From: an uncultured Actinomyces sp.
GTDB taxonomy: Bacteria > Actinomycetota > Actinomycetes > Actinomycetales > Actinomycetaceae
Direction: 5' to 3'
Assembly (NCBI GenBank): GCA_937926195.1
Contig: CALEXZ010000030.1
Location: 5,409-69,408 of the forward strand
Length of the DNA: 64,000 bases
In this document: positions 29,571 through 37,902 of the stretch, one piece after another
Layout: each line of letters begins with the position of its first letter
Position numbering within the stretch: the first letter of the stretch is position 1
Program-made: the position numbers and the translations under genes
The notes under the pieces: model-generated
Database searches by the model: none
The model's input: the letters and a program-made list of their open reading frames with translations, nothing else
What the model was told of the DNA's origin: nothing

Positions 29571-30983
29571 ATGAGGGTGACAGCGCAAGCCACCGGTCGT
29601 CGGGCGCCTGGCGCAGGGCTCGGCGGGGTGCTCAGCGGGGCGCGAGCGCGCTGGGGCGCGCTGTCGGCGCTCTACGCGCTCGTGGCCGCGGTGCTGACGG
29701 TCCGGTTCATGGCCCTCCACTCCGCCCTGTCGCCGATCGACGAGTTCACCTACGTGGACGCTGTCGACAAGGCGCGCCGGGGCGTCGTCGTCGTCAACGG
29801 CCTCAAGACGGACCAGTACGCCCGCCAGCTCGCCGCCTGCCGAGGCGTGGGGACCGCCCCTGAGACGGTCATCTACCAGGGGACCTGCGGGCCGCACATC
29901 CCGGACGCGCAGACCTTCGTCAACGGCTTCACCCCGGGTGACGTGCACTCCCCGGTCTACTACTTCCTCACCTCGTGGCTGTCGTGGCCGCTGGAGAAGC
30001 TGTTCGGCGTCGAGCTCCTCACGGCCGGCAGGCTCACGAGCCTCGTGTGGCTGTGGGCCGGGATGATCGCCTGCGGCGTGCTCGTGCGCCGGCTGGGAGC
30101 GCGCTGGTCCCTCGTCGCGGCGCTGCCCTGCCTCGTGGTCGCCATGCCCGTCTTCCGGGGGACGAACGCCTACATCACGCCCGACGCCCTCAACCTCCTG
30201 GCCGGCTCCCTCATCGCCCTGGCGGCGTACCTGTACGCCCGCGGCGAGGCCGGGCCGCTTCCCCTGGTCGTCCTCGGCGCCGTCTTCGGCACCGTCAAGC
30301 TCCAGAACGTCTTCGCCGTCGCCGCGGCGGCGCTGTTCCTCGTCATCTACCACGTCGTCGGGGCCTGGAGCGGGGCCAGGTCCGGGACTGAGCCCCGCAC
30401 GCGAGGCGTGCCCGATCTGGCGGGGCGGTCCTGGCCCGCGGCCGTGGCGCGCCTCGGCGGTGTCCTTCTCGTGCCCCTGGTCTTCTCCGTCGCCTGGCTG
30501 GCCGCGCGCCCCTACCTGGGGCACAACGACCCGACGCGCCCGACCCTCGACCCGCCGCCCTCGGGCTCCGTCACGCAGTACCTGTACTCCCTGGACGACG
30601 CCCTCATGGGCGTGTTCGCGGGGATCGACGGCGGCACCGGGGCAGCGGCCCCGTGGTCGGTGTTCCCCTCGTTCCTCCTGTGGGGCGTGCTCGCCGCCAT
30701 CATCGCCACGGCGATGTTCGACGTCCCCACGACGACGCTGGGCCGGTGCCAGGCGTGGGCGGTCCTCGTGTCCTTCGTGTGCATCGGCCCGGCGATGCAG
30801 ATGATGTTCGCGGTGGTCTTCCACGCCGCCGTCATCGTGCTTCCCCGCTACGTCATGGTGCTCATTCCCATGATGCTCATCCCCACCGTGGAGCGCTGCC
30901 AGGGCGCCGCCGCGCGCAGGACCCTCGTGCTGCTCGCGGCGGCGAGCGTCGCCTACGGGGTCCTGTTCCCGCTCACCCGCTGA
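29571..30983 (+). CDS. Polytopic membrane protein, DUF2142/GT-C-like
   Basis: 470 residues with about 10-12 helices. After the first helix an outside loop reads SPIDEFTYVDAVDKARRG and holds a cysteine pair (LAACRG and QGTCGPH); ITPDALNLLAGSLIAL follows. The acidic ‘PxDE’ loop after helix 1 is typical of GT-C enzymes using polyprenyl-phosphate sugars, and the overall pattern resembles DUF2142. ATG 29571 has GAGGGGAC about 7 bases upstream; an in-frame GTG at 29553 would add six residues. The 3' end overlaps the convergent flippase gene by 11 bases. Confidence 0.7.
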   Translation: MRVTAQATGRRAPGAGLGGVLSGARARWGALSALYALVAAVLTVRFMALHSALSPIDEFTYVDAVDKARRGVVVVNGLKTDQYARQLAACRGVGTAPETVIYQGTCGPHIPDAQTFVNGFTPGDVHSPVYYFLTSWLSWPLEKLFGVELLTAGRLTSLVWLWAGMIACGVLVRRLGARWSLVAALPCLVVAMPVFRGTNAYITPDALNLLAGSLIALAAYLYARGEAGPLPLVVLGAVFGTVKLQNVFAVAAAALFLVIYHVVGAWSGARSGTEPRTRGVPDLAGRSWPAAVARLGGVLLVPLVFSVAWLAARPYLGHNDPTRPTLDPPPSGSVTQYLYSLDDALMGVFAGIDGGTGAAAPWSVFPSFLLWGVLAAIIATAMFDVPTTTLGRCQAWAVLVSFVCIGPAMQMMFAVVFHAAVIVLPRYVMVLIPMMLIPTVERCQGAAARRTLVLLAAASVAYGVLFPLTR

Positions 30984-32226
30984 CCCGCTGGCGCCCCGCC
31001 AGGGCGAGGAAGGTCAGGAACAGCGCCGTCGCCGCGCTCATCGCGACGAGGTAGGCCCAGGAGGCCCCCAGCAGCCCCCAGCGGGGCACGAGGACGACGG
31101 CGCACACCGACATGACCGCGGCGGCACCGACGTAGCCGACGAGGACGAGGTTCTGGCGACGCATCGTCGTCAGCGCGTAGTAGAGGATGACGGACACGGC
31201 GTTCATCGCGCCCCCGGCGACCAGGACCAGCAGCTCGACGAGCAGGTGGGAGACGTCCTTGCCGTAGACGAGCTGGAGGATCTGGGGTCCCGCGACGGCC
31301 GAGACCGCTGCGACGGCGACGAAGGCCAGGCCGCAGACCACCGCCCCCCGCTTGATGATCGCCCGGAAGCCGCTCCGGTCCCCACCGGCCCAGCACGTGG
31401 CCATCGTCGTGAGTACCGGCCTAAAGACCATGAGCGACAGCAGGTTGATGACCATCGCCGGCATGAAGATGATCGCGAAGTAGCCCTGCGCCGTCGCGTC
31501 GAGGAAGTGGTCGATGGCGAAGCGCGGGGCGTTGGCGAGGTACATCGAGATGAAGGCGGACAGGAAGAGCGGCAGGCAGGACACCAGCAGGCGGCGGATG
31601 CCCTGGGCCGTCCACCGCGGGCGCACGCTGAACAGGCCGCGCGCCGGCGGCAGGTAGAGCACCGCCGTCGCCAGGACCGAGCACGCCAGGGCCACCGCGG
31701 CCGAGACCGCCAGGCCCCCGGTGAGGGCGAGCGCGGCACTGAAGACGACGGTCGTGCCCAGGGACCTGAGGAAGCAGGCCCGGGCACCCAGGTCGAGACG
31801 GCCGTTGCGCTGGAACTCGCAGACGAAGACGTCCTCGAAGGCGTCCAGCGCCCGCAGCGCGGCGACGAGGAAGACGGCCACCGCCACTGCGCCGGTGGAG
31901 CCGGTGACCCAGGCGTAGCCGGCGATGCCCAGGAGCATGAGCGCCACCGTCACCACACGTGTCGACAGGTACGAGCCGAAGGGGACGTCCCGGGTGACGT
32001 CAGTCACGTGGAAGGTGCGTACCTCGTACATCCCCAGCGTCTGGAACTGCTGGCCGACGGCGAAGGCGAGCGAGAAGGTGCCTCCCGCCTCCAGGCCGGC
32101 CAGGCGCGTGACGACGAGGAGCAGGATGACGGTCGACAGCGACACCATGAGGGAGGAGGCGGTGTTCCACAGGTAGTCACTGCCTGCCCGGTGCTCGCCG
32201 GAACGGTCGCGCGAATCAGACGTCAT
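30973..32226 (-). CDS. Wzx-type polysaccharide flippase (MOP superfamily)
   Basis: 417 residues, 12 or so membrane helices, starting with SDYLWNTASSLMVSLSTVILLLVVTRLAG, which is typical of the polysaccharide-transport family. It would flip lipid-linked oligosaccharide units. ATG 32226 lies inside the end of licD (11-base overlap), so it is translationally coupled to the phosphocholine transferase. That coupling suggests the phosphocholine-bearing unit is what it flips, distinct from the Wzm/Wzt substrate. An extended frame to 32298 would be an unlikely Ser/Thr-rich addition with no ribosome-binding site. Confidence 0.82.
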   Translation of the reverse strand: MTSDSRDRSGEHRAGSDYLWNTASSLMVSLSTVILLLVVTRLAGLEAGGTFSLAFAVGQQFQTLGMYEVRTFHVTDVTRDVPFGSYLSTRVVTVALMLLGIAGYAWVTGSTGAVAVAVFLVAALRALDAFEDVFVCEFQRNGRLDLGARACFLRSLGTTVVFSAALALTGGLAVSAAVALACSVLATAVLYLPPARGLFSVRPRWTAQGIRRLLVSCLPLFLSAFISMYLANAPRFAIDHFLDATAQGYFAIIFMPAMVINLLSLMVFRPVLTTMATCWAGGDRSGFRAIIKRGAVVCGLAFVAVAAVSAVAGPQILQLVYGKDVSHLLVELLVLVAGGAMNAVSVILYYALTTMRRQNLVLVGYVGAAAVMSVCAVVLVPRWGLLGASWAYLVAMSAATALFLTFLALAGRQRVSG

Positions 32227-33079
32227 AGGGCCCGAAGTCGATCTCAAGGGGCTTGTGGTTGCGGCGCTCGTCCTTGGGCGGCAGCTGCATGTAGTCACCG
32301 TAGGTGCGCCGCATCATGGCGTCGTAGCCGGGGGCCATCTGCACCACCGCGTCCTCGAAACGGGTGTCGACGGGCGGCTGGATCTCCGCCAGGGAGACGA
32401 TCCAGCGCTGGGGGTCGCGCATCGAGAAGTCGGTGTACCGGCCGGTCGGTGTGCCCTCGTGCCTGCGGGCCGCGGCGTCGAAGCGCGCCTGCAGGCGCCG
32501 GGGCGTCACCCGCAGGAGCCTGAGGGTCCAGTACGCCGCACCCGTCGCGGTGTGGATGAGCAGGCGCTTGAGCCCGTGCGTGTTGATGAGCATCGGCGTG
32601 GGGGTGCCGGTGAGGTAGAGCAGCCGGCCCCACAGCCAGGTGGCGCGGCTCTGTGCACGGAAGGCCCGCTCGTCGTCGGGCACCGTGTCCAGAGGCAGGA
32701 CGTCGAGGCAGATCGGCATCCGGTAGGCCGCGCTCTTGGCGAACTCCGGCACGAAGAGGGTCCCGGCCAGCCCGAGCTTGGTGAACATGTACGGGTACTC
32801 GGGGCGCGTGCGCGTGTTGTCGAAGCGGTACTCCTCACCCATGAGCGCGGGGGCCTCGCGCAGGAAGCGCTCGTAGTCCTCGCGCGTCATGAGCACGTCG
32901 ACGTCGTCGTCCCACGGGATGAAGCCCGTGTGGCGCACCGCCCCGATCATCGTGCCCCCGTACACCGAGTAGGAGATCCCCAGGGTGCGGCAGGTGCTGT
33001 CGAGGTCCTTGAGCATCTTGAGCAGGAGCACGTGAACGCGGGCGAGGAGCTCGGGGTCGTCGACGGCGTCTGCGGGCAT
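32216..33079 (-). CDS. licD: LicD-family phosphocholine transferase
   Basis: 287 residues, the usual size. The core motif GGTMIGAVRH (41-50) followed by GFIPWDDDVDVLM (52-64) is the LicD/fukutin nucleotidyltransferase-fold signature; the aspartates bind metal and CDP-choline. LicD transfers phosphocholine from CDP-choline to a sugar of surface polymer precursors in pneumococcus and Haemophilus. AAGGAC stands 7 bases before ATG 33079, and a TATATT box (33115-33120 on the - strand) could start this transcript. It is directly upstream of the flippase and downstream of licB and licCA. LicD-like proteins can also transfer other phospho-groups, but here the whole choline pathway is adjacent. Confidence 0.88.
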   Translation of the reverse strand: MPADAVDDPELLARVHVLLLKMLKDLDSTCRTLGISYSVYGGTMIGAVRHTGFIPWDDDVDVLMTREDYERFLREAPALMGEEYRFDNTRTRPEYPYMFTKLGLAGTLFVPEFAKSAAYRMPICLDVLPLDTVPDDERAFRAQSRATWLWGRLLYLTGTPTPMLINTHGLKRLLIHTATGAAYWTLRLLRVTPRRLQARFDAAARRHEGTPTGRYTDFSMRDPQRWIVSLAEIQPPVDTRFEDAVVQMAPGYDAMMRRTYGDYMQLPPKDERRNHKPLEIDFGPYDV

Positions 33080-33114
33080 CTGGGTGTCCTTCTGTCAGGA
33101 GTGGTGTGCGAAGA

Positions 33115-33120
33115 AATATA
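33115..33120 (-). promoter_or_regulatory. Candidate -10 box for licD
   Basis: On the - strand this reads TATATT, 35 bases before ATG 33079 and just past the hairpin that follows licB, so licD and the flippase may have their own promoter. Confidence 0.4.
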
Positions 33121-33131
33121 GCCGTGACGGG

Positions 33132-33168
33132 GGCCGGGGGCTGCACCGGGCCGGTGCAGCCCCCGGCC
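33132..33168 (-). terminator. Very strong hairpin between licB and licD
   Basis: An 18-bp perfect inverted repeat (33132-33149 with 33151-33168), three bases past the licB stop. On the - strand the downstream sequence is fairly U-rich (TATATTTCTT). It should terminate or attenuate transcripts coming from licCA-licB. Confidence 0.75.
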
Positions 33169-33170
33169 GG

Positions 33171-34109
33171 TCAGCCGACCGTCCGGCGACGCAGCAGCCG
33201 CAGGTCGCTCCAGTCGGCGGTCGCGGCGAGCACGGTTCCGACGAGGATGATGACGCAGCACAGGACCTGCAGAGGCGTGGGCACGGTCTGCTGGATGAGG
33301 AGCGCGAAGAGCACGGCCCAGGCCGAGTAGGAGATGTTGAGGGCCATGCCGCGCGAGGCGCCGATGGCGTTGATCGCCTTGTAGTAGAAGAGGTAGGAGG
33401 CGGTGCCCGCCAGGGCCGCGAGGGCCACGACGGCGCTGGCCGGGGTCAGGGCCGCGCGCCCGGTGAAGCCCAGGACGCCGCCGAGCGGCGCGACGAGCAC
33501 CAGGTAGGCCAGCGCGGAGGTCGTCTCACGGATGTGCAGCGCGGTCTCGTTGTCGACGGCCTCGTCGCGCATGCCCCAGGCGAGGATGACGGCCTCGGAG
33601 CCCCAGCCGACGACGCAGGCGAGGGCGGCGACGACGCCGAGGACCGCCGACCCGCCGGTGACGGTGCCGGTGGAGTCCCAGCCGATGGCGATGATCGCCG
33701 CGAGCGCCACGAGCAGGGCCACAACCTGTCGCGCCCGCATGCGCTCGCCCAGCAGGACGACGGCGAGCAGGGTGCCCACGGCCGGGTAGAAGGTGGAGAC
33801 GATGGCCGTGTAGCCGGGGCCGATATTGTTGATGGCGATGAGGTAGCCGGTCATGCCGATGGGGCCTCCCAGCAGGGCGGCGACGACGACGGCCCGCCCC
33901 GAGCGGGTGCGCAGCGCCGCCAGTGTGTCGCCCAGGCGCCCGCGCAGCCCCATGAAGAGCAGCAGCAGCAGGGCGCAGGACAGGTCGTGCAGCAGGGCGC
34001 CCGACAGCGCGGCCTCACTGGCCCCGAGGAAGGGCGCCAGCAGCAGGGCGACGCCGAGGATGACGGTGTCCAGGCCCCACAGGGCCCCCGAGAGCATTCC
34101 GAAGCGCAT
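33171..34109 (-). CDS. licB: LicB-like choline permease (DMT/EamA superfamily)
   Basis: 312 residues with ten helices in two EamA-type halves (first half ends near residue 150; GYTAIVSTFYPAVGTLLAVVLLGERM marks the helix 4-5 region; ASRGMALNISYSAWAVLFALL marks the second). LicB proteins are DMT-superfamily choline importers. The family alone would not give specificity; the assignment rests on its position three bases after the choline kinase/cytidylyltransferase gene and before licD, the same set as in lic operons. ATG 34109. Confidence 0.8.
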   Translation of the reverse strand: MRFGMLSGALWGLDTVILGVALLLAPFLGASEAALSGALLHDLSCALLLLLFMGLRGRLGDTLAALRTRSGRAVVVAALLGGPIGMTGYLIAINNIGPGYTAIVSTFYPAVGTLLAVVLLGERMRARQVVALLVALAAIIAIGWDSTGTVTGGSAVLGVVAALACVVGWGSEAVILAWGMRDEAVDNETALHIRETTSALAYLVLVAPLGGVLGFTGRAALTPASAVVALAALAGTASYLFYYKAINAIGASRGMALNISYSAWAVLFALLIQQTVPTPLQVLCCVIILVGTVLAATADWSDLRLLRRRTVG

Positions 34110-34112
34110 GGT

Positions 34113-35897
34113 TCAGGCCTCCATCTCGTACTGGTGCAGGAGCGCGTCGACCGTGTCGGCGGCGTGGCGGTAGTAGATGAGCAGCCACTCACCGACGTCG
34201 TCGCCCTCAGCCTCCTTGAGCAGCGCCCACAGGTACCAGCACCAGCCGGCGAAGACGACGTAGGCCTGGAAGTGGCGCCGCTCGGTGTCGGTGGGCGGGC
34301 GCTTGAAGTAGTAGGTGAGGGCGGTCTCAGCGAGCTGTTCGTCCATCTCCTCGGTGCACACGACCATCGTGCCGAAGTCCGCGGCGACGTCGGACATGCC
34401 CGAGTACTCCCAGTCGATGAGGTCGATGTGTCCGTCCTCGGCGACGAGGAAGTTCGGGGGGAAGAAGTCGTTGTGGCTGGGGACCTGGGGGAAGCCGTCC
34501 GCGTCGGCGTAGGCCTTGAGGCGCAGGACCTTGTCCCGCAGCTCGTGGTAGCCGGGAACCTGGATGGGCCCGCGGGCGGCGAGCAGGCCCTCGTAGCGCA
34601 GGCCCTCGGTGACGAAGTCGAAGGAGCGGCTCATGTGCGCGCCGGCGTTGTGCAGGTGGCGGCTCAGTCGCATCGCCTCGCGCAGCTCGTCGGGGTTGGT
34701 GACGTCGAGGTTGCGTGAGCCCGGGACGAAGCGGGAGATCTTCCACCCCTTGTCGACGTCGCCGGCGACGAAGGTCTGGTCGACGCCGGCGTCACGGGCC
34801 AGGGTCAGCGCCTCGAGCTCGGCGCGGCGGTCCACGATGAGCTCCGTGCCGGCACCGGGGTGGCGGTAGACGTACTCGTCGTCGCCGACGCTGAAGTGGC
34901 ACGACAGGTTCGTGATCCCCTGCTTGAGCGGGTAGAAGTCGGTGATCTGGCTGGGCTCGCAGCCCAGGGTCGTGGCGATGTGCGTGAAGACCTCGGAGTC
35001 GAGGTTCTCCATGAAGCCGGGGTCGAAGGCGCGCAGCTCGTCGAGGGAGTCGAACTCGTTGATGACGCCGTCGGGGTACTGGCGCACGACCATGTCGAGC
35101 TCCTTGGCGTGGGAGAGGAAGATCGACTCCCACAGCAGCGGCGCGGTCTCGGGGCGGTCGTAGACCTTCTCGAGGATCTCGCGGAAGCGCGAGGAGAAGG
35201 CGCGGTCGAAGTAGACGTGCCCGAGCATGGTCCACGCGTCCGCCCCGCCGACGGTGGCGCCGGTGATGCGCCCGCCGGGGCCGGTCTGGATGCACCACTC
35301 CTCGGTGGGGCCGGCGGCGTACTGGGCGGAGTAGTAGGCGCGGTACACGTAGGGCTCGAAGGGGTTGGTCGTGAAGTAGTCGTCCGAGGAGCACACGTAG
35401 GTGTTGGCCAGGCGGTCGCGCACCCGCCACACGGAGCCGTTGTTGTTGCGGCTGGCGTACTCACGGTTGACGACGACGTCGACCCCGTAGCGGTCGATGA
35501 GGTAGAGGAAGTACTCCTTCTTGTAGCCGACGACCACCGTGATGTCCGTGATCCCGGCCTCGCGCAGCTGCTCGATCTGGCGCTCGATGAGGACCTCTCC
35601 GCATACGCGCAGCGTCCCCTTGGGGCGCTCGTAGGAGATCGGGACGAAGCGGCTCGACAGTCCGGCGGCGAGGATGACGGCGTTGTCGACCCTGTAGGGC
35701 GCGAGCGCCTCGCGGCCCGCGTCGGTCAGGGCACGGTCCTTGACGAGGCCGAGGGCCTCGAGCTCACGGACGTTCGTGTTGACGGTTCCCAGGGACAGGC
35801 AGGTGCGTGCCTGCAGGGCCCGCTGGGTCAGTGGCGTCCCCTCGGCGCGCAGCGCGTCAAGGATGAGGAACTGGGGCTCGGTCAGTGTGGGGGACAT
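34113..35897 (-). CDS. licCA: Winged-helix / LicC cytidylyltransferase / LicA choline kinase fusion
   Basis: 594 residues in three parts. Residues ~6-66 form a MarR-like winged helix (ILDALRAEGTPLTQRALQARTCLSLGTVNTNVREL). Residues ~70-300 are a nucleotidyltransferase with LAAGLSSRF (76-84), Lys93 and D172/D173, matching LicC, CTP:phosphocholine cytidylyltransferase. Residues ~315-594 are a choline/ethanolamine kinase with catalytic HNDFFPPN (475-482) and IDLIDWEY (491-498), matching LicA. One polypeptide would therefore phosphorylate choline and convert it to CDP-choline. The N-terminal helix-turn-helix could regulate its own promoter, which carries a palindrome. The order (C before A) and the fused DNA-binding domain differ from the separate pneumococcal genes. 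ATG 35897 is the only good start. Confidence 0.88.
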   Translation of the reverse strand: MSPTLTEPQFLILDALRAEGTPLTQRALQARTCLSLGTVNTNVRELEALGLVKDRALTDAGREALAPYRVDNAVILAAGLSSRFVPISYERPKGTLRVCGEVLIERQIEQLREAGITDITVVVGYKKEYFLYLIDRYGVDVVVNREYASRNNNGSVWRVRDRLANTYVCSSDDYFTTNPFEPYVYRAYYSAQYAAGPTEEWCIQTGPGGRITGATVGGADAWTMLGHVYFDRAFSSRFREILEKVYDRPETAPLLWESIFLSHAKELDMVVRQYPDGVINEFDSLDELRAFDPGFMENLDSEVFTHIATTLGCEPSQITDFYPLKQGITNLSCHFSVGDDEYVYRHPGAGTELIVDRRAELEALTLARDAGVDQTFVAGDVDKGWKISRFVPGSRNLDVTNPDELREAMRLSRHLHNAGAHMSRSFDFVTEGLRYEGLLAARGPIQVPGYHELRDKVLRLKAYADADGFPQVPSHNDFFPPNFLVAEDGHIDLIDWEYSGMSDVAADFGTMVVCTEEMDEQLAETALTYYFKRPPTDTERRHFQAYVVFAGWCWYLWALLKEAEGDDVGEWLLIYYRHAADTVDALLHQYEMEA

Positions 35898-35924
35898 GAG
35901 AGTTCAGACGTCCTTGGTCGACGG

Positions 35925-35964
35925 CGTTTGTTCAAACGTACCTCAGGTGATGAACGTGATGAAC
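35925..35964 (-). promoter_or_regulatory. Palindromic operator and direct repeats upstream of licCA
   Basis: CGTTTG-TT-CAAACG at 35925-35938 is a 14-bp palindrome 28 bases before the licCA start. On the - strand it overlaps a -10-like TACGTT. Immediately upstream lie two perfect 9-bp direct repeats, GTGATGAAC on the + strand, at 35947-35955 and 35956-35964. The region is notably AT-richer than its surroundings. A repressor covering the palindrome would block the -10 box; the fused winged helix of LicCA is an obvious candidate. Confidence 0.55.
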
Positions 35965-36034
35965 GCTGGTGGTGCATGAGGTGTGTCACCGGCGCGCCCG
36001 CCAACCCCTCGGCAGCGGCGCAGGAAGCGGCGGG

Positions 36035-36040
36035 TATAGT
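36035..36040 (+). promoter_or_regulatory. TATAGT -10 box for the divergent membrane-protein gene
   Basis: TATAGT, preceded by GGG, 58 bases before ATG 36099. No clear -35 element. It is divergent from the lic promoter. Confidence 0.45.
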
Positions 36041-36098
36041 CGCTGGCGCTCATGGTGATGACAGATCCTGTGGGTCCCTACGTCCCGAAGGATGGCGC

Positions 36099-37826
36099 AT
36101 GCGTTCCCCCATGCTTGTTGACTCGGCGAAGGCGACGACGGCTGTGCTCGCCGCCATCGTCGCCGCACCGCTGCTCGGGGTCGTCCTGCCAGGCACGTTC
36201 GCCTACGTGTTCTGGCTCTCCGTCCTCGCGACACTGGCCGGTGTCGCCTGGGTGCTCCTGCGCGCCCGTGAGCGCGGGCAGTGGCCCCGGTGGACGGCCG
36301 TGGCGCTCGTCCTGGTCCCGGTGCTCATCGGCACGGCCGACGTCGTGCGCACGGTCGTCCTCTACCGCGGCGTGGTCCTGCCCTTCATGCGCAACGACAT
36401 GGTGATGAACACCATCGAGGCCATGACGATCCACAACAACGGGTCGCTGGGCAGCGGGGCCGAGGTCAAGCCGGTCTTCCTCACGGCCGCGATCGCCTCC
36501 GTGTTCTACGGGCCGGGCACCGGCTACCCGGACCTGCGCACCATGATCGTGGGCAACATCGCGGCGGCGACGGCGACCTGTGCGCTCATCAGCGTGCTCC
36601 TCGGCTCCTTCGCCCACGTCATGCTCCAGGGGACGGCACGCCCCCTGAGGGTCGTCGGCGTGCTCGCGGTCGGCTGGGTCCCCTACACCGGTCTCGTCAT
36701 GGGGCAGGTCGTCCAGTTCGGGTACATGAACATCCCGGTCATCGTGCTCATCATGGTCGTCGCCTGGATCCTGTACCGCTACCTCAGCCCGTGGCAGGCC
36801 ATGGTGTGGCTCCCCCTCGTCGTCGTCGTCAGCCTCGCGGCGTGGTCCCCTGCCGCGCTGCTGCCGGGGCTGCTGCTGCTCGCGCGGGCGATCCGGGCGG
36901 GCATCGGCCTGTGGGGCCCCGGTGAGAAGGTCGTGCCCACCCGCGCCGAGGTCATCGCCACCGCAGCCACCTGGCTGCTGGCAGCCGCCTACACGCTGGG
37001 GATCGCCCTGCCCGCGCTCCGTCGCGACGGCGGCTACCTGGCAGCCGGACCGGGCGCCTTCATCCCCGTCGTGACCGACAGCCTCATCTTCTCCGCCACC
37101 GCGCTGCTCCTGCTCGTCGGCCTGTACGGGGCGCTGGCGCGCTTCGGCGCCGACATCGCGCCCGTGGGGGGACTTGCGCTGCTGGCGGTCGGGGCGTGGG
37201 CCGGCGTCGTCTACCTCCTGCTGCTGCGGGCCCCCGGGGACTACCGCTGGGGCTACTACCCGATGAAGCTCATGGTCATCTCCATCGCGGTCATCGGCGT
37301 CCTGCTCACCATCGAGGCGATGGGGGCGGCGGTCGCCTACGGGCCGCGGGCCGCGCTCCTGCGGGGGGCGTCCTACGCGCTCGCCGTGGCCGCCCTGGCG
37401 GCCTCCGTGGTCACGCCGGGCCTCCACGCGGGATGGCGCCACTACCTCGTCCCGCTCCACGAACCCGACGAGTGGATCCCCGCCGCCTCGCAGACCGACC
37501 ACGAGGCCTACGCGGACCTCGTGCGGGTCTTCGACGAGCACAAGGGAGGCGCCGTCGTCTTCATCCGCGACAGTGAGCGCGTGAGTGTCGACGCCGACCG
37601 CAACCGCTTCCTCATCCAGTTCTCGGCCCCCACGGACTACGACGTGCGCATCAACGCCTACGCCGACTGGGACGAGGAGTACTACGACACGATCCTGTGC
37701 CCCCTGCTCGACGCGTGGGACAAGGACGCGGTGGTCGTCACCTCGGAGCGCAACCGTGAGTCCGTCGAGCACGAGGTCCAGCAGTGCCGTCCGAGGCACG
37801 ACGTCACCGTCACCGTGCTTGACTGA
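36099..37826 (+). CDS. Large polytopic membrane protein with extracytoplasmic tail, family not recognised
   Basis: 575 residues from ATG 36099 (AAGGATG just upstream). About 12 helices to residue ~445, then a soluble tail of ~130 residues ending in a cysteine pair (TILCPLL and VQQCRPRHD). After helix 3 the outside loop reads RNDMVMNTIEAMTIHNNGS. The layout is the same as in the two DUF6541-like proteins (1174, 6355), though I see no clear sequence identity. It stands divergently from the lic genes and beside a DUF2142-like gene. A GT-C glycosyltransferase or polymerase (Wzy-type) role is possible but is inference from topology. Confidence 0.7.
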   Translation: MRSPMLVDSAKATTAVLAAIVAAPLLGVVLPGTFAYVFWLSVLATLAGVAWVLLRARERGQWPRWTAVALVLVPVLIGTADVVRTVVLYRGVVLPFMRNDMVMNTIEAMTIHNNGSLGSGAEVKPVFLTAAIASVFYGPGTGYPDLRTMIVGNIAAATATCALISVLLGSFAHVMLQGTARPLRVVGVLAVGWVPYTGLVMGQVVQFGYMNIPVIVLIMVVAWILYRYLSPWQAMVWLPLVVVVSLAAWSPAALLPGLLLLARAIRAGIGLWGPGEKVVPTRAEVIATAATWLLAAAYTLGIALPALRRDGGYLAAGPGAFIPVVTDSLIFSATALLLLVGLYGALARFGADIAPVGGLALLAVGAWAGVVYLLLLRAPGDYRWGYYPMKLMVISIAVIGVLLTIEAMGAAVAYGPRAALLRGASYALAVAALAASVVTPGLHAGWRHYLVPLHEPDEWIPAASQTDHEAYADLVRVFDEHKGGAVVFIRDSERVSVDADRNRFLIQFSAPTDYDVRINAYADWDEEYYDTILCPLLDAWDKDAVVVTSERNRESVEHEVQQCRPRHDVTVTVLD

Positions 37827-37832
37827 GGAGCG

Positions 37833-37850
37833 CGAGACCGGCGGGTCTCG
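37833..37850 (+). terminator. Small hairpin after the 575-residue protein gene
   Basis: CGAGACC (37833-37839) pairs with GGTCTCG (37844-37850) around a 4-nt loop, six bases after the stop. No U-tract; a weak terminator or attenuator. Confidence 0.4.
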
Positions 37851-37902
37851 GGGCGGCCGTGTGCAGCCGTGAGCGCAGGCACGCTGTGAGAAAGGGGAGT
37901 CG

